Below, piece after piece: positions 16,289-24,847 of a stretch of 64,000 bases of DNA (position 1 is the first letter of the stretch; the number at the start of each line of letters is the position of its first letter). The DNA lies in the NCBI GenBank assembly GCA_024234815.1, contig JACKNO010000002.1, forward strand, positions 620,001 through 684,000. The letters run 5' to 3'. The stretch comes from Pseudomonadales bacterium. GTDB taxonomy: Bacteria; Pseudomonadota; Gammaproteobacteria; Pseudomonadales; Halieaceae. The notes under the pieces are model-generated. The model had not been told where the DNA came from, ran no database searches, and worked only from the letters and a program-made list of their open reading frames with translations. Made by a program: the position numbers and the translations under genes.

Positions 16289-17723
16289 TTTTTCCTCCCT
16301 ACAACGGTTATCTCTTGCCGCAAGGGTAACTAGCCTGGTCGGGCTGACATTTCTTTCCTGCGTCTTGATGTTAGGCGTGGTTGTACAGGAATCGATCAAT
16401 AATCATTTTCTGGAGCAGGATGCTGGCGAACTCAACGTCGTGGCAGCGTCAGTTCAGCGGGCAGTAAGAGGCGGCACCCGGGCTTCGCCTGGGGATGGCC
16501 TTCAGGGCCGTCTTGAACATGCGGTGGCTGGTCACCATGGCGTTTATTACGCCGTCTACAACGATACTGGCCATGCCATATTTTCAACACCCGGCCCAAC
16601 GATGTCCAACCTTTTGGAAACTGTTGATCCTGTTGAACAGGTCAATATGTTGAAACTTCATCAATGGACAGAGGGAAACGAAACCTATCGCGGTACCGTG
16701 CTGAGAATGCTGGACGCAGACGGTGTCATTGTTCCCGGGTATAGAATTGCTGTCGCCTCCAATATGGATTTTCACCTGAGGTTCATGGAAAATTTCCAAA
16801 CCAAACTCTGGTCAATGTTGATCTGTGCGAGCCTGGTCATCCTTTTATCAGCCTGGCTTGCCGTCAAATTTGCTCACAGGCCATTGCACAAGATCAGTGA
16901 AGAGATGAGCACTATCACGACCGAAAAGCTGAATTTGCGGTTACCGCCGGAGACAGTGCCAGTAGATCTTGTGGAACTGGTCATGTCGTTTAACAAGCTG
17001 ATCGGCCGTATGGAGGAATCGTTCCAGAAGTTGGCCAATTTTTCCGCAGACATTGCTCACGAGCTACGCACTCCGATCACCAATTTGACCACTCAGGTGC
17101 AAGTCTCTTTGAGTAAGGAGCGAGACGCTGTGGAGTATCGCGAAATTTTGTACTCCAATCTGGAGGAGTACGAACGCATGGCCAGAATGATCAATGACAT
17201 GCTATGGCTCGCTCAGAGCGAAAATGGAACGCTGAGGCCAAGCTTCGAAGATATCGACGCAAGGGCTGAGCTGCTGGAGCTTTTCGATTATCTAAGCGCC
17301 TGGGCGGAAGAACGCGACATCACGCTGACCCTAGAAGGTAAATGCCCACCAATGAGGGGCGACCGTGCCATGCTGCGGCGCGCCTTAACGAATCTGCTTA
17401 CAAATGCCGTACGTCATGCCGACCCAGGAACGCGTATCCAGACCCACCTCGCCACCGATATGAATTTCGTGTTGATGTCGATTGAAAATTTGGGCGACGA
17501 GATTCCTGCGGACCACCTGCCAAAAATATTCGACCGATTTCATCGCGTGGATGCTTCGCGCCAAAGTTCAAGTAGCGGTGGTCGCGAGGGCAGCGCGGGC
17601 CTTGGGCTTGCCATTGTAAGCTCTATCATCGACATTCATGGCGGCGCGATTAGCGTTACTTCCCAGGATCGCCGAACGGTATTCCAGCTGAGGTTACCTG
17701 TAGCCCTCGGCGTGTCGCACTAG
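16278..17723 (+). CDS. cusS: CusS/CopS-type sensor histidine kinase
   Basis: The 481-residue kinase begins with GTG inside the end of the response-regulator gene. Two membrane helices (about residues 15-38 and 174-196) bracket a periplasmic sensing domain of about 135 residues. HAMP follows, then the H-box FSADIAHELRTPITNL (His near 259), the N-box LTNLLTNAVRHAD, and G-boxes FDRFHRVD and GLGLAIV. It matches the heavy-metal sensor kinase family and should phosphorylate the partner at 15605 in response to periplasmic copper or silver. Confidence 0.9.
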   Translation: MKTNFSSLQRLSLAARVTSLVGLTFLSCVLMLGVVVQESINNHFLEQDAGELNVVAASVQRAVRGGTRASPGDGLQGRLEHAVAGHHGVYYAVYNDTGHAIFSTPGPTMSNLLETVDPVEQVNMLKLHQWTEGNETYRGTVLRMLDADGVIVPGYRIAVASNMDFHLRFMENFQTKLWSMLICASLVILLSAWLAVKFAHRPLHKISEEMSTITTEKLNLRLPPETVPVDLVELVMSFNKLIGRMEESFQKLANFSADIAHELRTPITNLTTQVQVSLSKERDAVEYREILYSNLEEYERMARMINDMLWLAQSENGTLRPSFEDIDARAELLELFDYLSAWAEERDITLTLEGKCPPMRGDRAMLRRALTNLLTNAVRHADPGTRIQTHLATDMNFVLMSIENLGDEIPADHLPKIFDRFHRVDASRQSSSSGGREGSAGLGLAIVSSIIDIHGGAISVTSQDRRTVFQLRLPVALGVSH

Positions 17724-17800
17724 AATGGAGCCTTGATGCATGGATATTTACCGCTTTTATTGGCTGCGGCTGTTGTCAACCATTATGAATTTTCATCAGT

Positions 17801-17825
17801 GCACCCCTAGGCTAAGCAGGGGTGC
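17801..17825 (+). promoter_or_regulatory. hairpin covering the ribosome site of the next gene
   Basis: Arms GCACCCCT (17801-17808) and AGGGGTGC (17818-17825) pair perfectly around a 9-base loop. The right arm contains the AGGGG that would be the ribosome-binding site of the ATG at 17829. It may work as a translational switch or as a weak barrier after cusS. No T-tract follows. Confidence 0.45.
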
Positions 17826-17828
17826 GTC

Positions 17829-18398
17829 ATGCGAATTTCGATAAAAAACCCTAAAGAATACCCGTGGTTTATACGTCCATTTTTTTGGAAACAAAAAGGA
17901 AAATATGGAGAAGTCCTTCAGCCTGGCTTACTTTGGGGTAGAGTTCCAAAGTTGTTTGCGTCGGTAGCTATTCTTTATGGCGCCCTGGACAGAAATGGTT
18001 CACCATTGGACCCCGTGCTACGTTCTCTCGTTACAGTGCGAGTATCGCAGATCAATTGGTGTAGTTTTTGCGTTGACATCAACTCTTCCACTCTGGCTAA
18101 GCGAACAGGCTCATTAGAAAAGGTAGAGAAAGTCGAACACTGGGAGAACAGCGATATCTTCGATGAGAAAGAAAAGGTGGCTCTTGAATACACTGAAGCC
18201 GTCACATTTTCTGACCGGCAAGTAACCGATGAGTTAATGGAACGGTTAAAGAAATTCTTTGATGACGACAGTGTCGTAGAGTTAACTGGGCTTATAGCCT
18301 TTCAAAATTTGTCGAGCAAATTCAATAGCGCCCTGGATGTGCCGTCCCAAGGCTTTTGCAAGCTTCCATACAATAGTCCCAGTGACTACCAAGCCTAA
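17829..18398 (+). CDS. carboxymuconolactone decarboxylase/AhpD-family protein
   Basis: The 189-residue product has the AhpD-like helical core with LDPVLRSLVTVRVSQINWCSFCVDINSSTLA. The CSFC pair would be the redox-active CxxC. The family includes alkylhydroperoxidase partners, so a thiol-peroxidase role under metal stress is plausible. The gene is visibly more A+T-rich than its neighbours, suggesting separate acquisition. It lies downstream of cusRS on the same strand, behind a hairpin that masks its ribosome site. Confidence 0.8.
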   Translation: MRISIKNPKEYPWFIRPFFWKQKGKYGEVLQPGLLWGRVPKLFASVAILYGALDRNGSPLDPVLRSLVTVRVSQINWCSFCVDINSSTLAKRTGSLEKVEKVEHWENSDIFDEKEKVALEYTEAVTFSDRQVTDELMERLKKFFDDDSVVELTGLIAFQNLSSKFNSALDVPSQGFCKLPYNSPSDYQA

Positions 18399-18432
18399 CA
18401 AAGCCGGTTTTACAAGAATATTTGTATACCCA

Positions 18433-18795
18433 CTATTTGCTCGCCTGAGATTCCTGATGCCTTCGCACGACTTCAACCGGGCAGGTGATAACCGTTACAT
18501 TGGTGTAACCTAGCCGCTGGAGTTGCTCGGCCGCCAGGGTAGCTCGGCCACCAGTGGCACAGTGGAGATACAGCGGATGATCTGCGTCCGTCACTATGTC
18601 CATAACCTTCATTTCCAAAATACCGCGTGGGATATTGAGGGACTGGGGGGCAGGACTGGTCTCGAGTTCCAACGGTTCACGTACGTCGATTATCGTGCCG
18701 CCAGTCTCCTGCAATTCATTCATGGCCGTTTCGGCATCCAAGCAACGCAAATCGGCACGGGCGTTAGCAATCAGTTCCGCAAGTGTGACAAACAT
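18433..18795 (-). CDS. rhodanese-like domain protein
   Basis: The 120-residue single-domain rhodanese has GGTIIDVREPLELETS and the active-site loop CATGGRAT with catalytic Cys near residue 79. No signal peptide is seen, so it is cytoplasmic. It could move sulfane sulfur or reduce arsenate-like substrates, but no specific pathway is indicated. It is convergent with the AhpD-like gene and stands apart from the operon ending at 18934. Confidence 0.85.
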   Translation of the reverse strand: MFVTLAELIANARADLRCLDAETAMNELQETGGTIIDVREPLELETSPAPQSLNIPRGILEMKVMDIVTDADHPLYLHCATGGRATLAAEQLQRLGYTNVTVITCPVEVVRRHQESQASK

Positions 18796-18933
18796 GGTTT
18801 GGGTATCCTCTAAGGGGTTAAGACCAAGTATATAATTGTAAACTTGCCTTGTAATGGGCGATTATAGCAAAGTGCGCTAACACGGCCTGATTTCCATATC
18901 CTTCAAAATACCCGCATATCGAACATACAAAAA

Positions 18934-20148
18934 CTAGAAGTACCAGCTACCACGTAAGGTTAGGTAGCTATCCTTTTCGATACCGTATAATCGACCCTGG
19001 TCTGGAATATTCGACAGCATGCGCAGTTCAAGTTCGAGCGTCCAACGCTCGCCTAATCGGCGTTGAGCCTCTATCAATGTAACCGTCTCGCCGTCGTCCG
19101 GATCCACAATGGCTCCCGCGAGAATATTGGTGTCATCGAGGTCGTTGAGCGTAAATCTAAGGCCCAGGAATATATCGTCATCCAGCGATGTGGGTGGCGC
19201 CGTTTCGTCGCGGGCATCGTAGAGGTATTCCGCGAGTACTCCCAAATCGGCATTCGAGCCCTGCACATCAAAGAATGTGTACTCTACTCCAGCTACAACG
19301 GCACCAAAATCATCGCCCTGACCGGAGCGACCTATCACTTCGAGCTTCCAAAGCCAGGCATCCTCAGTGTATTGGGCATCCACACCCAACTGGCTGATAA
19401 CATCATAATGAGGGGTGAGAATTAGCTCGCCGGCAGTATTCACTCCTGGCACAAACCGGGGTTCTCGGCCGGTGCCATAAAAGCCGGACAGGCCGATGTC
19501 CCAGTTATTAATGGATGTCTTCCATCGCAACGCGGCGTCGACCCGCTGATCTCCCGCCCCGGAATCGTACACTGCATCATTGTTGGCTATCGGTAGTGGT
19601 CCCCGCAGGCGCGCATCATTGGCGGGAAAGGTCCGCTCTCGAAAACCGGGTAACAGAAAGATCCCCAGCGACCCGCTTTCGCTCCAATGTTCAACATGGA
19701 TCATTGGCTGCCCCAGCTTTTCCTCCTGGTCGATGTCCTCAACAAGGTCAGTTTGATTAACTATATCAACAAGGTGTCGGGACTCAGCCACGCCCCAGAA
19801 TACCTTGCCCACGCCCACCAACCAGGTCCAGGGACCGTCAAAATACTGCCAATTGGCTTCGCGGAGGTCCCAGTGAGTGCGATTTTTGTCATCCTCATCA
19901 TATCTATAGAACGGAATGACCGTGATGCGGTTACTGTCCTCACTCCATGTGTAGCGAAACTCCGGGGAGATCACTGCGGATGCCGAAATGCCCTGCTTCG
20001 GATTTTGCTGATACGCCGGCTTATCAAAAAATAGCCTCGGTTCAAAAGCAGCGTAGCCGGCGAGATCGCCCTCCTGAGAGTGGCCTATGCTGGACAAGGC
20101 CAGCGCAATCGCGGCTACTAGAAGGGTCCTGGCGGTCATTCTCGCCAA
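18934..20148 (-). CDS. outer-membrane beta-barrel of the copper-linked ABC cluster
   Basis: The 404-residue product has a signal peptide (cleavage near GHSQ, residue 25). The remainder is barrel-like with many Asp-rich turns and aromatic strand ends (RITVIPFYRYDEDDKNRTHWDLREANW, WLVGVGKVFWGV) and ends in LTLRGSWYF, a classical terminal-Phe barrel signature. It is the last gene of the operon, two bases after the LolA-like gene stop/start junction. A role as the outer-membrane client or exit of the ABC/LolA-like system is inference; no family name can be given with confidence. Confidence 0.65.
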   Translation of the reverse strand: MARMTARTLLVAAIALALSSIGHSQEGDLAGYAAFEPRLFFDKPAYQQNPKQGISASAVISPEFRYTWSEDSNRITVIPFYRYDEDDKNRTHWDLREANWQYFDGPWTWLVGVGKVFWGVAESRHLVDIVNQTDLVEDIDQEEKLGQPMIHVEHWSESGSLGIFLLPGFRERTFPANDARLRGPLPIANNDAVYDSGAGDQRVDAALRWKTSINNWDIGLSGFYGTGREPRFVPGVNTAGELILTPHYDVISQLGVDAQYTEDAWLWKLEVIGRSGQGDDFGAVVAGVEYTFFDVQGSNADLGVLAEYLYDARDETAPPTSLDDDIFLGLRFTLNDLDDTNILAGAIVDPDDGETVTLIEAQRRLGERWTLELELRMLSNIPDQGRLYGIEKDSYLTLRGSWYF

Positions 20149-20149
20149 A

Positions 20150-20956
20150 TTAGCGAATACGCTTCAGCGTATCCGGGCTAAAGTCTTGTTCGGTCAACCC
20201 GGTTTTAAAATCGTAGGTATCAAACACGAGTTGGGTCGATTTTCCGGTCTGGATACTCTCCATAAGTAGCACATGTGCTCGCCAGAACTGGTCCAGATAC
20301 TGACGGTATTCACCAAAAGCGAGGGTCTTTTCCAGATTGTCGTCGAGGTTGTAGAACTCTGTTTTTTGAATTCTGTATTCAGCCCTATCTATCCAAATCA
20401 CCTGTCGGCGGTAGCCGGAGTTATCATAGACAGGCACCCGCTCCACCACAAAGCACTCCCAGGCTCCACAGGGTTCGTCCCTGAGCCAGCGGTAAGTGAA
20501 TTTTTCCACTTCATCAGACAGTAAGTCCTCATAGGAAAATTCACTCCCCACAAAGGAACCCGACTTATTGCTCGATGCTATACGCTTGACCCGTTTCAGG
20601 GATGGCAGGTACAGCCATTGATCGTCTTCACCGGAGACGTGCGTGTGACTGAGGAAGCCAGTGCCAGCGATATCCCGTGGTTCATGAAAAATGGTTAGTG
20701 ACTTGTCGCCTTCTCCCGGTTGAGCGGCTTCCAGTGTTTTCCAGGTCAGTACGCGCTCGCGGGTCCTGCCATCCGCAGACCGCAACTCCATGACCAGCTT
20801 TACCGTGGTATCGCCATACCCCTCGTTGCGGCGTGATGCCTCCTGCGCTATCGCCAGACCGCTGGCCTCGGGCGTTAGCTGCATAGTATTTTCGGCCGTG
20901 ACCGAGATCGGAAATATGATGAAGGTCGACGCAAAAATCCAGGCAAATCGTTTCAT
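20150..20956 (-). CDS. LolA-like outer-membrane lipoprotein-sorting protein
   Basis: The 268-residue product has a signal peptide ending near TAEN (residue 22). It has the features of the LolA-like family often found beside MmpL/RND or ABC genes: GYGDTTVKLVMELRSADGRTRERVLTWKTLE, then GTGFLSHTH, DDQWLYLPSLKRVKRIASSNKSGSFVGSEFSYEDL, and VIWIDRAEYRIQKTEFYN. The fold should be a half-barrel able to bind a lipid or lipoprotein in the periplasm. It overlaps the ABC ATPase stop by 4 bases. In this context it may carry a cargo extracted by the two FtsX-type permeases. Confidence 0.82.
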   Translation of the reverse strand: MKRFAWIFASTFIIFPISVTAENTMQLTPEASGLAIAQEASRRNEGYGDTTVKLVMELRSADGRTRERVLTWKTLEAAQPGEGDKSLTIFHEPRDIAGTGFLSHTHVSGEDDQWLYLPSLKRVKRIASSNKSGSFVGSEFSYEDLLSDEVEKFTYRWLRDEPCGAWECFVVERVPVYDNSGYRRQVIWIDRAEYRIQKTEFYNLDDNLEKTLAFGEYRQYLDQFWRAHVLLMESIQTGKSTQLVFDTYDFKTGLTEQDFSPDTLKRIR

Positions 20957-21846
20957 AAACTTATCGCTCCACTCGATGCGGCCCCACCCTGGTCACCAGG
21001 GAAGTCTTTCACATAGCGCTGTGGATCAGCTTTAAATCGCTCCAGGCAACGCTGTGCACAAAAATAGTAGCTCTGCCCCTCGTGGCTTGTGCTCAATTCT
21101 GCGGTCCATTCGTCCACCCGCATTCCGCACACGGGATCACGTACCCACGAATGTTGTTCGGACTTGCGGTCTCGCAGGCCACCATCCTCCAGCCACAATA
21201 TACGGTCGGCCACATCTTCTACCCGGGGGTCATGCGTTACCAGAATGATGGAGCGTCCCTCATCTTTGGCTATATCGTGGAGAATCATCATCACCTCCTG
21301 ACCGCTCACAGAATCGAGGTTTCCGGTGGGTTCATCGGCAAGAATCAGCGGTGGCTTATTGATCAACGCGCGGGCGATCGCCACTCGTTGTTTTTCCCCA
21401 CCGGACAAGGTATGTGGCAGGGCATTGCGCCGTGGACCCAGCTTCAAGCGTTCTATCAGCTCACCAGCTCGCTTCGACGCCTCTCCATAGCCTCCTCGAA
21501 TAAGCCGTGCGGGGAACAGAATATTCTCCTCTACTGTCAGCGCGTCCAGGAGATTGAACGCCTGGAAAATGAAGCCGACACTCCTCGCTCGTATCATGGG
21601 CAACTGCGATTCGTCCATGGCGGAAATATCTGTGCCGTCGATAAGAACTCGCCCGGAGCTGGGGCGCAACAATCCACCCAGAATTGACAGCAGCGTCGTT
21701 TTGCCGGAGCCGGAGGGCCCCATGACCAACACCAGCTCCCCTGCTTCCAGTGATAACGAGATATCGTCAACTGCTCGCACCTCGGTGTGTCCACTGCCAA
21801 ATGTTTTGACCAGGTTCTCCGCGCACAGTACTACTTTTTCTTTCAT
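20953..21846 (-). CDS. ABC transporter ATPase (LolD/MacB-like) with C-terminal YHS metal-binding domain
   Basis: The 297-residue product has two parts. Residues 1-225 are a LolD-class ATPase: Walker A GPSGSGKTT, Q-loop FIFQAFNLLDALT, signature LSGGEKQRVAIARAL, Walker B LILADEPTGNLDS and the switch His in LVTHD. Residues about 236-283 are a YHS-type domain: DPVCGMRVD and YYFCAQRCLERFKADPQRYV, with Cys240, Cys263 and Cys267 as candidate ligands. YHS domains are usually separate or fused to P-type ATPases, not to LolD-like ATPases. The fusion suggests metal-responsive control of transport. Confidence 0.9.
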   Translation of the reverse strand: MKEKVVLCAENLVKTFGSGHTEVRAVDDISLSLEAGELVLVMGPSGSGKTTLLSILGGLLRPSSGRVLIDGTDISAMDESQLPMIRARSVGFIFQAFNLLDALTVEENILFPARLIRGGYGEASKRAGELIERLKLGPRRNALPHTLSGGEKQRVAIARALINKPPLILADEPTGNLDSVSGQEVMMILHDIAKDEGRSIILVTHDPRVEDVADRILWLEDGGLRDRKSEQHSWVRDPVCGMRVDEWTAELSTSHEGQSYYFCAQRCLERFKADPQRYVKDFPGDQGGAASSGAISL

Positions 21847-21859
21847 GGCTGCTTATCTC

Positions 21860-22972
21860 TCATGTCTGGAATGCCGATGCCGGGTCAAGGCGCGCCACCT
21901 GCCTGGCTGGCAGATAGGCAGCTATAACGGCAACGAACAAGCCCAGGATCGTAATCTTTGCTACCGACACCAGGGTCAGGGTCATGGTGACGGCCGGGAT
22001 GAGGTTTGAAAGAGCAGGCAACAAGGCCATCGCAATCATCGTGGCCACCGCCACGCTGGCCAGCGTAATGCCGATAGCCTGCACGACCACACTGGTGTAA
22101 ATGGCACGGTTGGTGACTCCCAGTGCCTTGACCACCGCCAATTCCCGACGTTGACGCGCCACCTGCGAGTATATTGTGAAAGCGACCAGTAACACGGCCA
22201 ATGCGCCGCCGATAAACGTCATCAGGGCAATGGTTTCTGTGCCCATTTGCATGGCGAGGCGCTTGTCGTTTTTAAGGAACTGGCTGGCAGGTAGCGCACT
22301 GACATGCTCCACTGCCCCCTCGATGATTGCCGCGACCTGCTCTGGGGTAGTGTCTGGCTCAGCCTTTACCAGCATAAAGCTGGTGATATCGAAGGAGGAC
22401 ATAATGTCTTCCAGATCGACTTTGTTCACGAATATGACCGAGTTCGCCATGGAGAATGTACCTTTGGAGAGGCCCACGATGGTGAATTCACGATCTGTCA
22501 CCCGCAACGTGCCCCCTATTCCCAGCTGGGACATATGGGCGAAGACTTCAGGTACTACCACTTCACCGGCAGCCGGCTGGTCCCTGCCCTCCGCCATAGC
22601 CCAGGGCCCGGCATACTCAGAAGGCACATCGAGTCCTACCACGTAGGAGAACCAACGCTGGTCGGCCACCTCCACCACCGTATTGAGATACAGAATGGAC
22701 TCCACGCCCGCCACACCGGGAAGCTCACTGACCTGCCTGACCTTCCAATCTGGCAGGTAGGACGTGGCCATGTGCATGTTGGACACGCCACGCTGCATAA
22801 CCCATACATCTGCTTTGACGTTACGCACATAGGCGACTATCTGCTCAGACTCGCCAGCGAATATGCCTTCAAACATTATTATCAACAGGAATGCGCTAGC
22901 CGCTGACGCAATCGCGACAAGCAGGGTCAGGGGCTCCAGGAAAAGGCTCTTGATCATCCAGCGCAACATCAT
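21860..22972 (-). CDS. FtsX/MacB-type ABC permease 2
   Basis: This 370-residue permease has one N-terminal membrane helix (LTLLVAIASAASAFLLIIMFEG), a large periplasmic domain and three C-terminal helices (IALMTFIGGALAVLLVAFTIY, YTSVVVQAIGITLASVAVATMIAM, ILGLFVAVIAAYLPARQVARLDPASAF). The closing LDPASAFQT is typical of the FtsX-like/LolCE family. The start at 22972 overlaps the stop of permease 1 (TGATG) and has AGGAG upstream; an upstream in-frame ATG at 23056 would intrude into permease 1. It pairs with the next gene and the YHS-fused ATPase. Confidence 0.88.
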   Translation of the reverse strand: MMLRWMIKSLFLEPLTLLVAIASAASAFLLIIMFEGIFAGESEQIVAYVRNVKADVWVMQRGVSNMHMATSYLPDWKVRQVSELPGVAGVESILYLNTVVEVADQRWFSYVVGLDVPSEYAGPWAMAEGRDQPAAGEVVVPEVFAHMSQLGIGGTLRVTDREFTIVGLSKGTFSMANSVIFVNKVDLEDIMSSFDITSFMLVKAEPDTTPEQVAAIIEGAVEHVSALPASQFLKNDKRLAMQMGTETIALMTFIGGALAVLLVAFTIYSQVARQRRELAVVKALGVTNRAIYTSVVVQAIGITLASVAVATMIAMALLPALSNLIPAVTMTLTLVSVAKITILGLFVAVIAAYLPARQVARLDPASAFQT

Positions 22973-24102
22973 CAGCTCCTGAAAACCGTGGCAGGGTCCA
23001 GCTTGAATATCATCCGTACCGGCAGTAGTGAACCTGCGACGGCGAAAAACAGGCACGCCAGGGTAGTCTTTATGAGGGGGACCGCTTCAGTCGGTAAAAT
23101 AAGGTACAGGGGGGCTATGCTTTGGATGAACAGGGCAATGACTATCGCCAACAGTATGCCCACGGGTATTGCCAGGGCAGTCAGTAACAGCGACTCTATC
23201 ACCACCACCCGCAACAGGTAACTATTGGAGAAGCCCAGGGCCTTCAGGACGCCAAGATTGTGGCGGCGCCCATTGATGGCAGCAAACATAATAATAGCCG
23301 TTACCAAAAGACCGATTATGTAGGCGACCGCTATCATCATGCCGAAAATGGGGCCCAGGGTGATCTCCCCCAGGACGGCATCGCCATCCGCAAGCACCCC
23401 AGGCTCGAACACATCGGCGCTGGGTACCGCTTCCTCGATGCGTTGGGCGACAGCCGCCCTGACCTTCCCCTCCTCCAACTTGACCAACAGAAAGCTCAGC
23501 ATGGGAAAGGTACTGAGATCTTCGGCCAACTCGGACTCGAAGTAGAAATCCAGCAGATCGTCGAAGAGGACAAACCCAAAAGGAGTGAAGTATGCAGCAT
23601 CGCCTTCCGAGATACCGGCAATACGAAACTCGAAATCGGACAGCGGAAATGGATCGCCAGGTTTGAGGTTGTATTTTTCTGCAATCGACCGGTCGATGAT
23701 GATCTCCCGGTCTTCCGTGATAGGACGACCCGCGACCAGATGTTTGGGCCCACCCTCGGTGTCATAGACAAACAGTGAAATGGGCGTGCGCAACTCCCCC
23801 TGCTCGTATATCAGCGCAATACTTGCCAATGGAGCGGCGCTGGCAACACCCTCAACCGCCTCCACATCCTGCCGTGCAAACTGGGGAAGTATCGAGCGGG
23901 TCGCAATCATATTGGACACGCCAGCCTGGGCCACCACCAGGTCGCCACCCCGGTTCATGACGGTATTGCGCAATTGCACCAGCTGGCCTACATAAACACC
24001 CTCCAGCAGCAGGATCACCGCCACAACTGCCGCGATTGCGCCGCCCCGCATGAGGGTATGACTCAGATCAAGTCGTAACTGGCGTATCACGTAACGGAGC
24101 AA
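22972..24102 (-). CDS. FtsX/MacB-type ABC permease 1
   Basis: This 376-residue permease has the same four-helix FtsX layout as permease 2, ending MIFKLDPATVFRS. The periplasmic domain begins VYVGQLVQLRNTVMNRGGDLVVAQAGVSNM, strongly parallel to permease 2 (VRNVKADVWVMQRGVSNM), so the two are probably ancient paralogues. No ATG fits. A TTG at 24102 preceded by GGAGAAGAAG gives MLRYVIRQL, matching the start of permease 2. A TTG at 24117 is the alternative. The heterodimer would feed cargo to the LolA-like protein. Confidence 0.85.
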   Translation of the reverse strand: MLRYVIRQLRLDLSHTLMRGGAIAAVVAVILLLEGVYVGQLVQLRNTVMNRGGDLVVAQAGVSNMIATRSILPQFARQDVEAVEGVASAAPLASIALIYEQGELRTPISLFVYDTEGGPKHLVAGRPITEDREIIIDRSIAEKYNLKPGDPFPLSDFEFRIAGISEGDAAYFTPFGFVLFDDLLDFYFESELAEDLSTFPMLSFLLVKLEEGKVRAAVAQRIEEAVPSADVFEPGVLADGDAVLGEITLGPIFGMMIAVAYIIGLLVTAIIMFAAINGRRHNLGVLKALGFSNSYLLRVVVIESLLLTALAIPVGILLAIVIALFIQSIAPLYLILPTEAVPLIKTTLACLFFAVAGSLLPVRMIFKLDPATVFRS

Positions 24103-24139
24103 TCTTCTTCTCCACAATCGAGTCGGGAATCAAATAATG

Positions 24140-24847
24140 CTAGAACCAGGCGCGAATGCCGATGACCACAGAGGTATCGCTCACGCCTTCGCCCTCTTCC
24201 CGGGCGTAATCGGCCGTATTGCCGTACTTTTTGTACCAGTTGATGCCGATATAGGGCGCAAACTCCCGCCTTATTTCATAACGTAGGCGCAATCCGAACT
24301 GGGCATCTGACAGCCCCGAACCGGTGCCCGTGTCCTCGTCGTTTTTACCGTAGGCATTGATCTCAAGTTCGGGCGAAAGAATCAGCCTCTGGGTAAACAG
24401 AAGGTCATATTCCGCCTCCAACCGAAAAGCGGTCCTGCCCGACTCCCCGATAAACATGGCCGTGTCCAGCTCAAACCAGTAGGGTGCCAAGCCCTGAAAG
24501 CCGAGTGCCAACCAGGAACGACTCGGTTCTGGCTTAAAGTCTTCGCGGATACCAATCTGTGCATCCCAGAATGGCGCTATCCCTCTGCTATACAAGGCTT
24601 GCAGCTCAGCTTCCTCGGTGGAGCCATCTACGTGCTCATACTCGCCCTTGAACCAGAGTTTATTCAGGTCTTTGCCAATCCAGCCCTCTCCCTGAAAGTA
24701 GGCAGCGTCCGGGCCATTCTTCGCGCGCCACTCCAGTTGATCGGCTTTTAGCATAATCAGGGTCGGATCATCGGTTTCCATTGCCTGTACGAAACCGATC
24801 GAGACTGCATTGAGCACGGCAGCCCACAATAGTGGCCTTGCGTTCAT
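24140..24847 (-). CDS. copB: CopB-type outer-membrane copper-resistance protein
   Basis: The 235-residue product has a signal peptide (cleavage near VQA, residue 22). Family blocks follow: LKADQLEWRAKNGPDAAYFQGEGWIGKDLNKLWFKGEYE, LYSRGIAPFWDAQIGIREDF, LAPYWFELDTAMFIGESGRTAFRLEAEYDLLFTQRLILSPELEINAYGK and RLRYEIRREFAPYIGINW. The terminus IRAWF is a barrel end. The usual Met-rich N-terminal region of longer CopB is absent. Its ATG overlaps the stop of the multicopper oxidase (TGATG), the classic copAB arrangement. Confidence 0.93.
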   Translation of the reverse strand: MNARPLLWAAVLNAVSIGFVQAMETDDPTLIMLKADQLEWRAKNGPDAAYFQGEGWIGKDLNKLWFKGEYEHVDGSTEEAELQALYSRGIAPFWDAQIGIREDFKPEPSRSWLALGFQGLAPYWFELDTAMFIGESGRTAFRLEAEYDLLFTQRLILSPELEINAYGKNDEDTGTGSGLSDAQFGLRLRYEIRREFAPYIGINWYKKYGNTADYAREEGEGVSDTSVVIGIRAWF

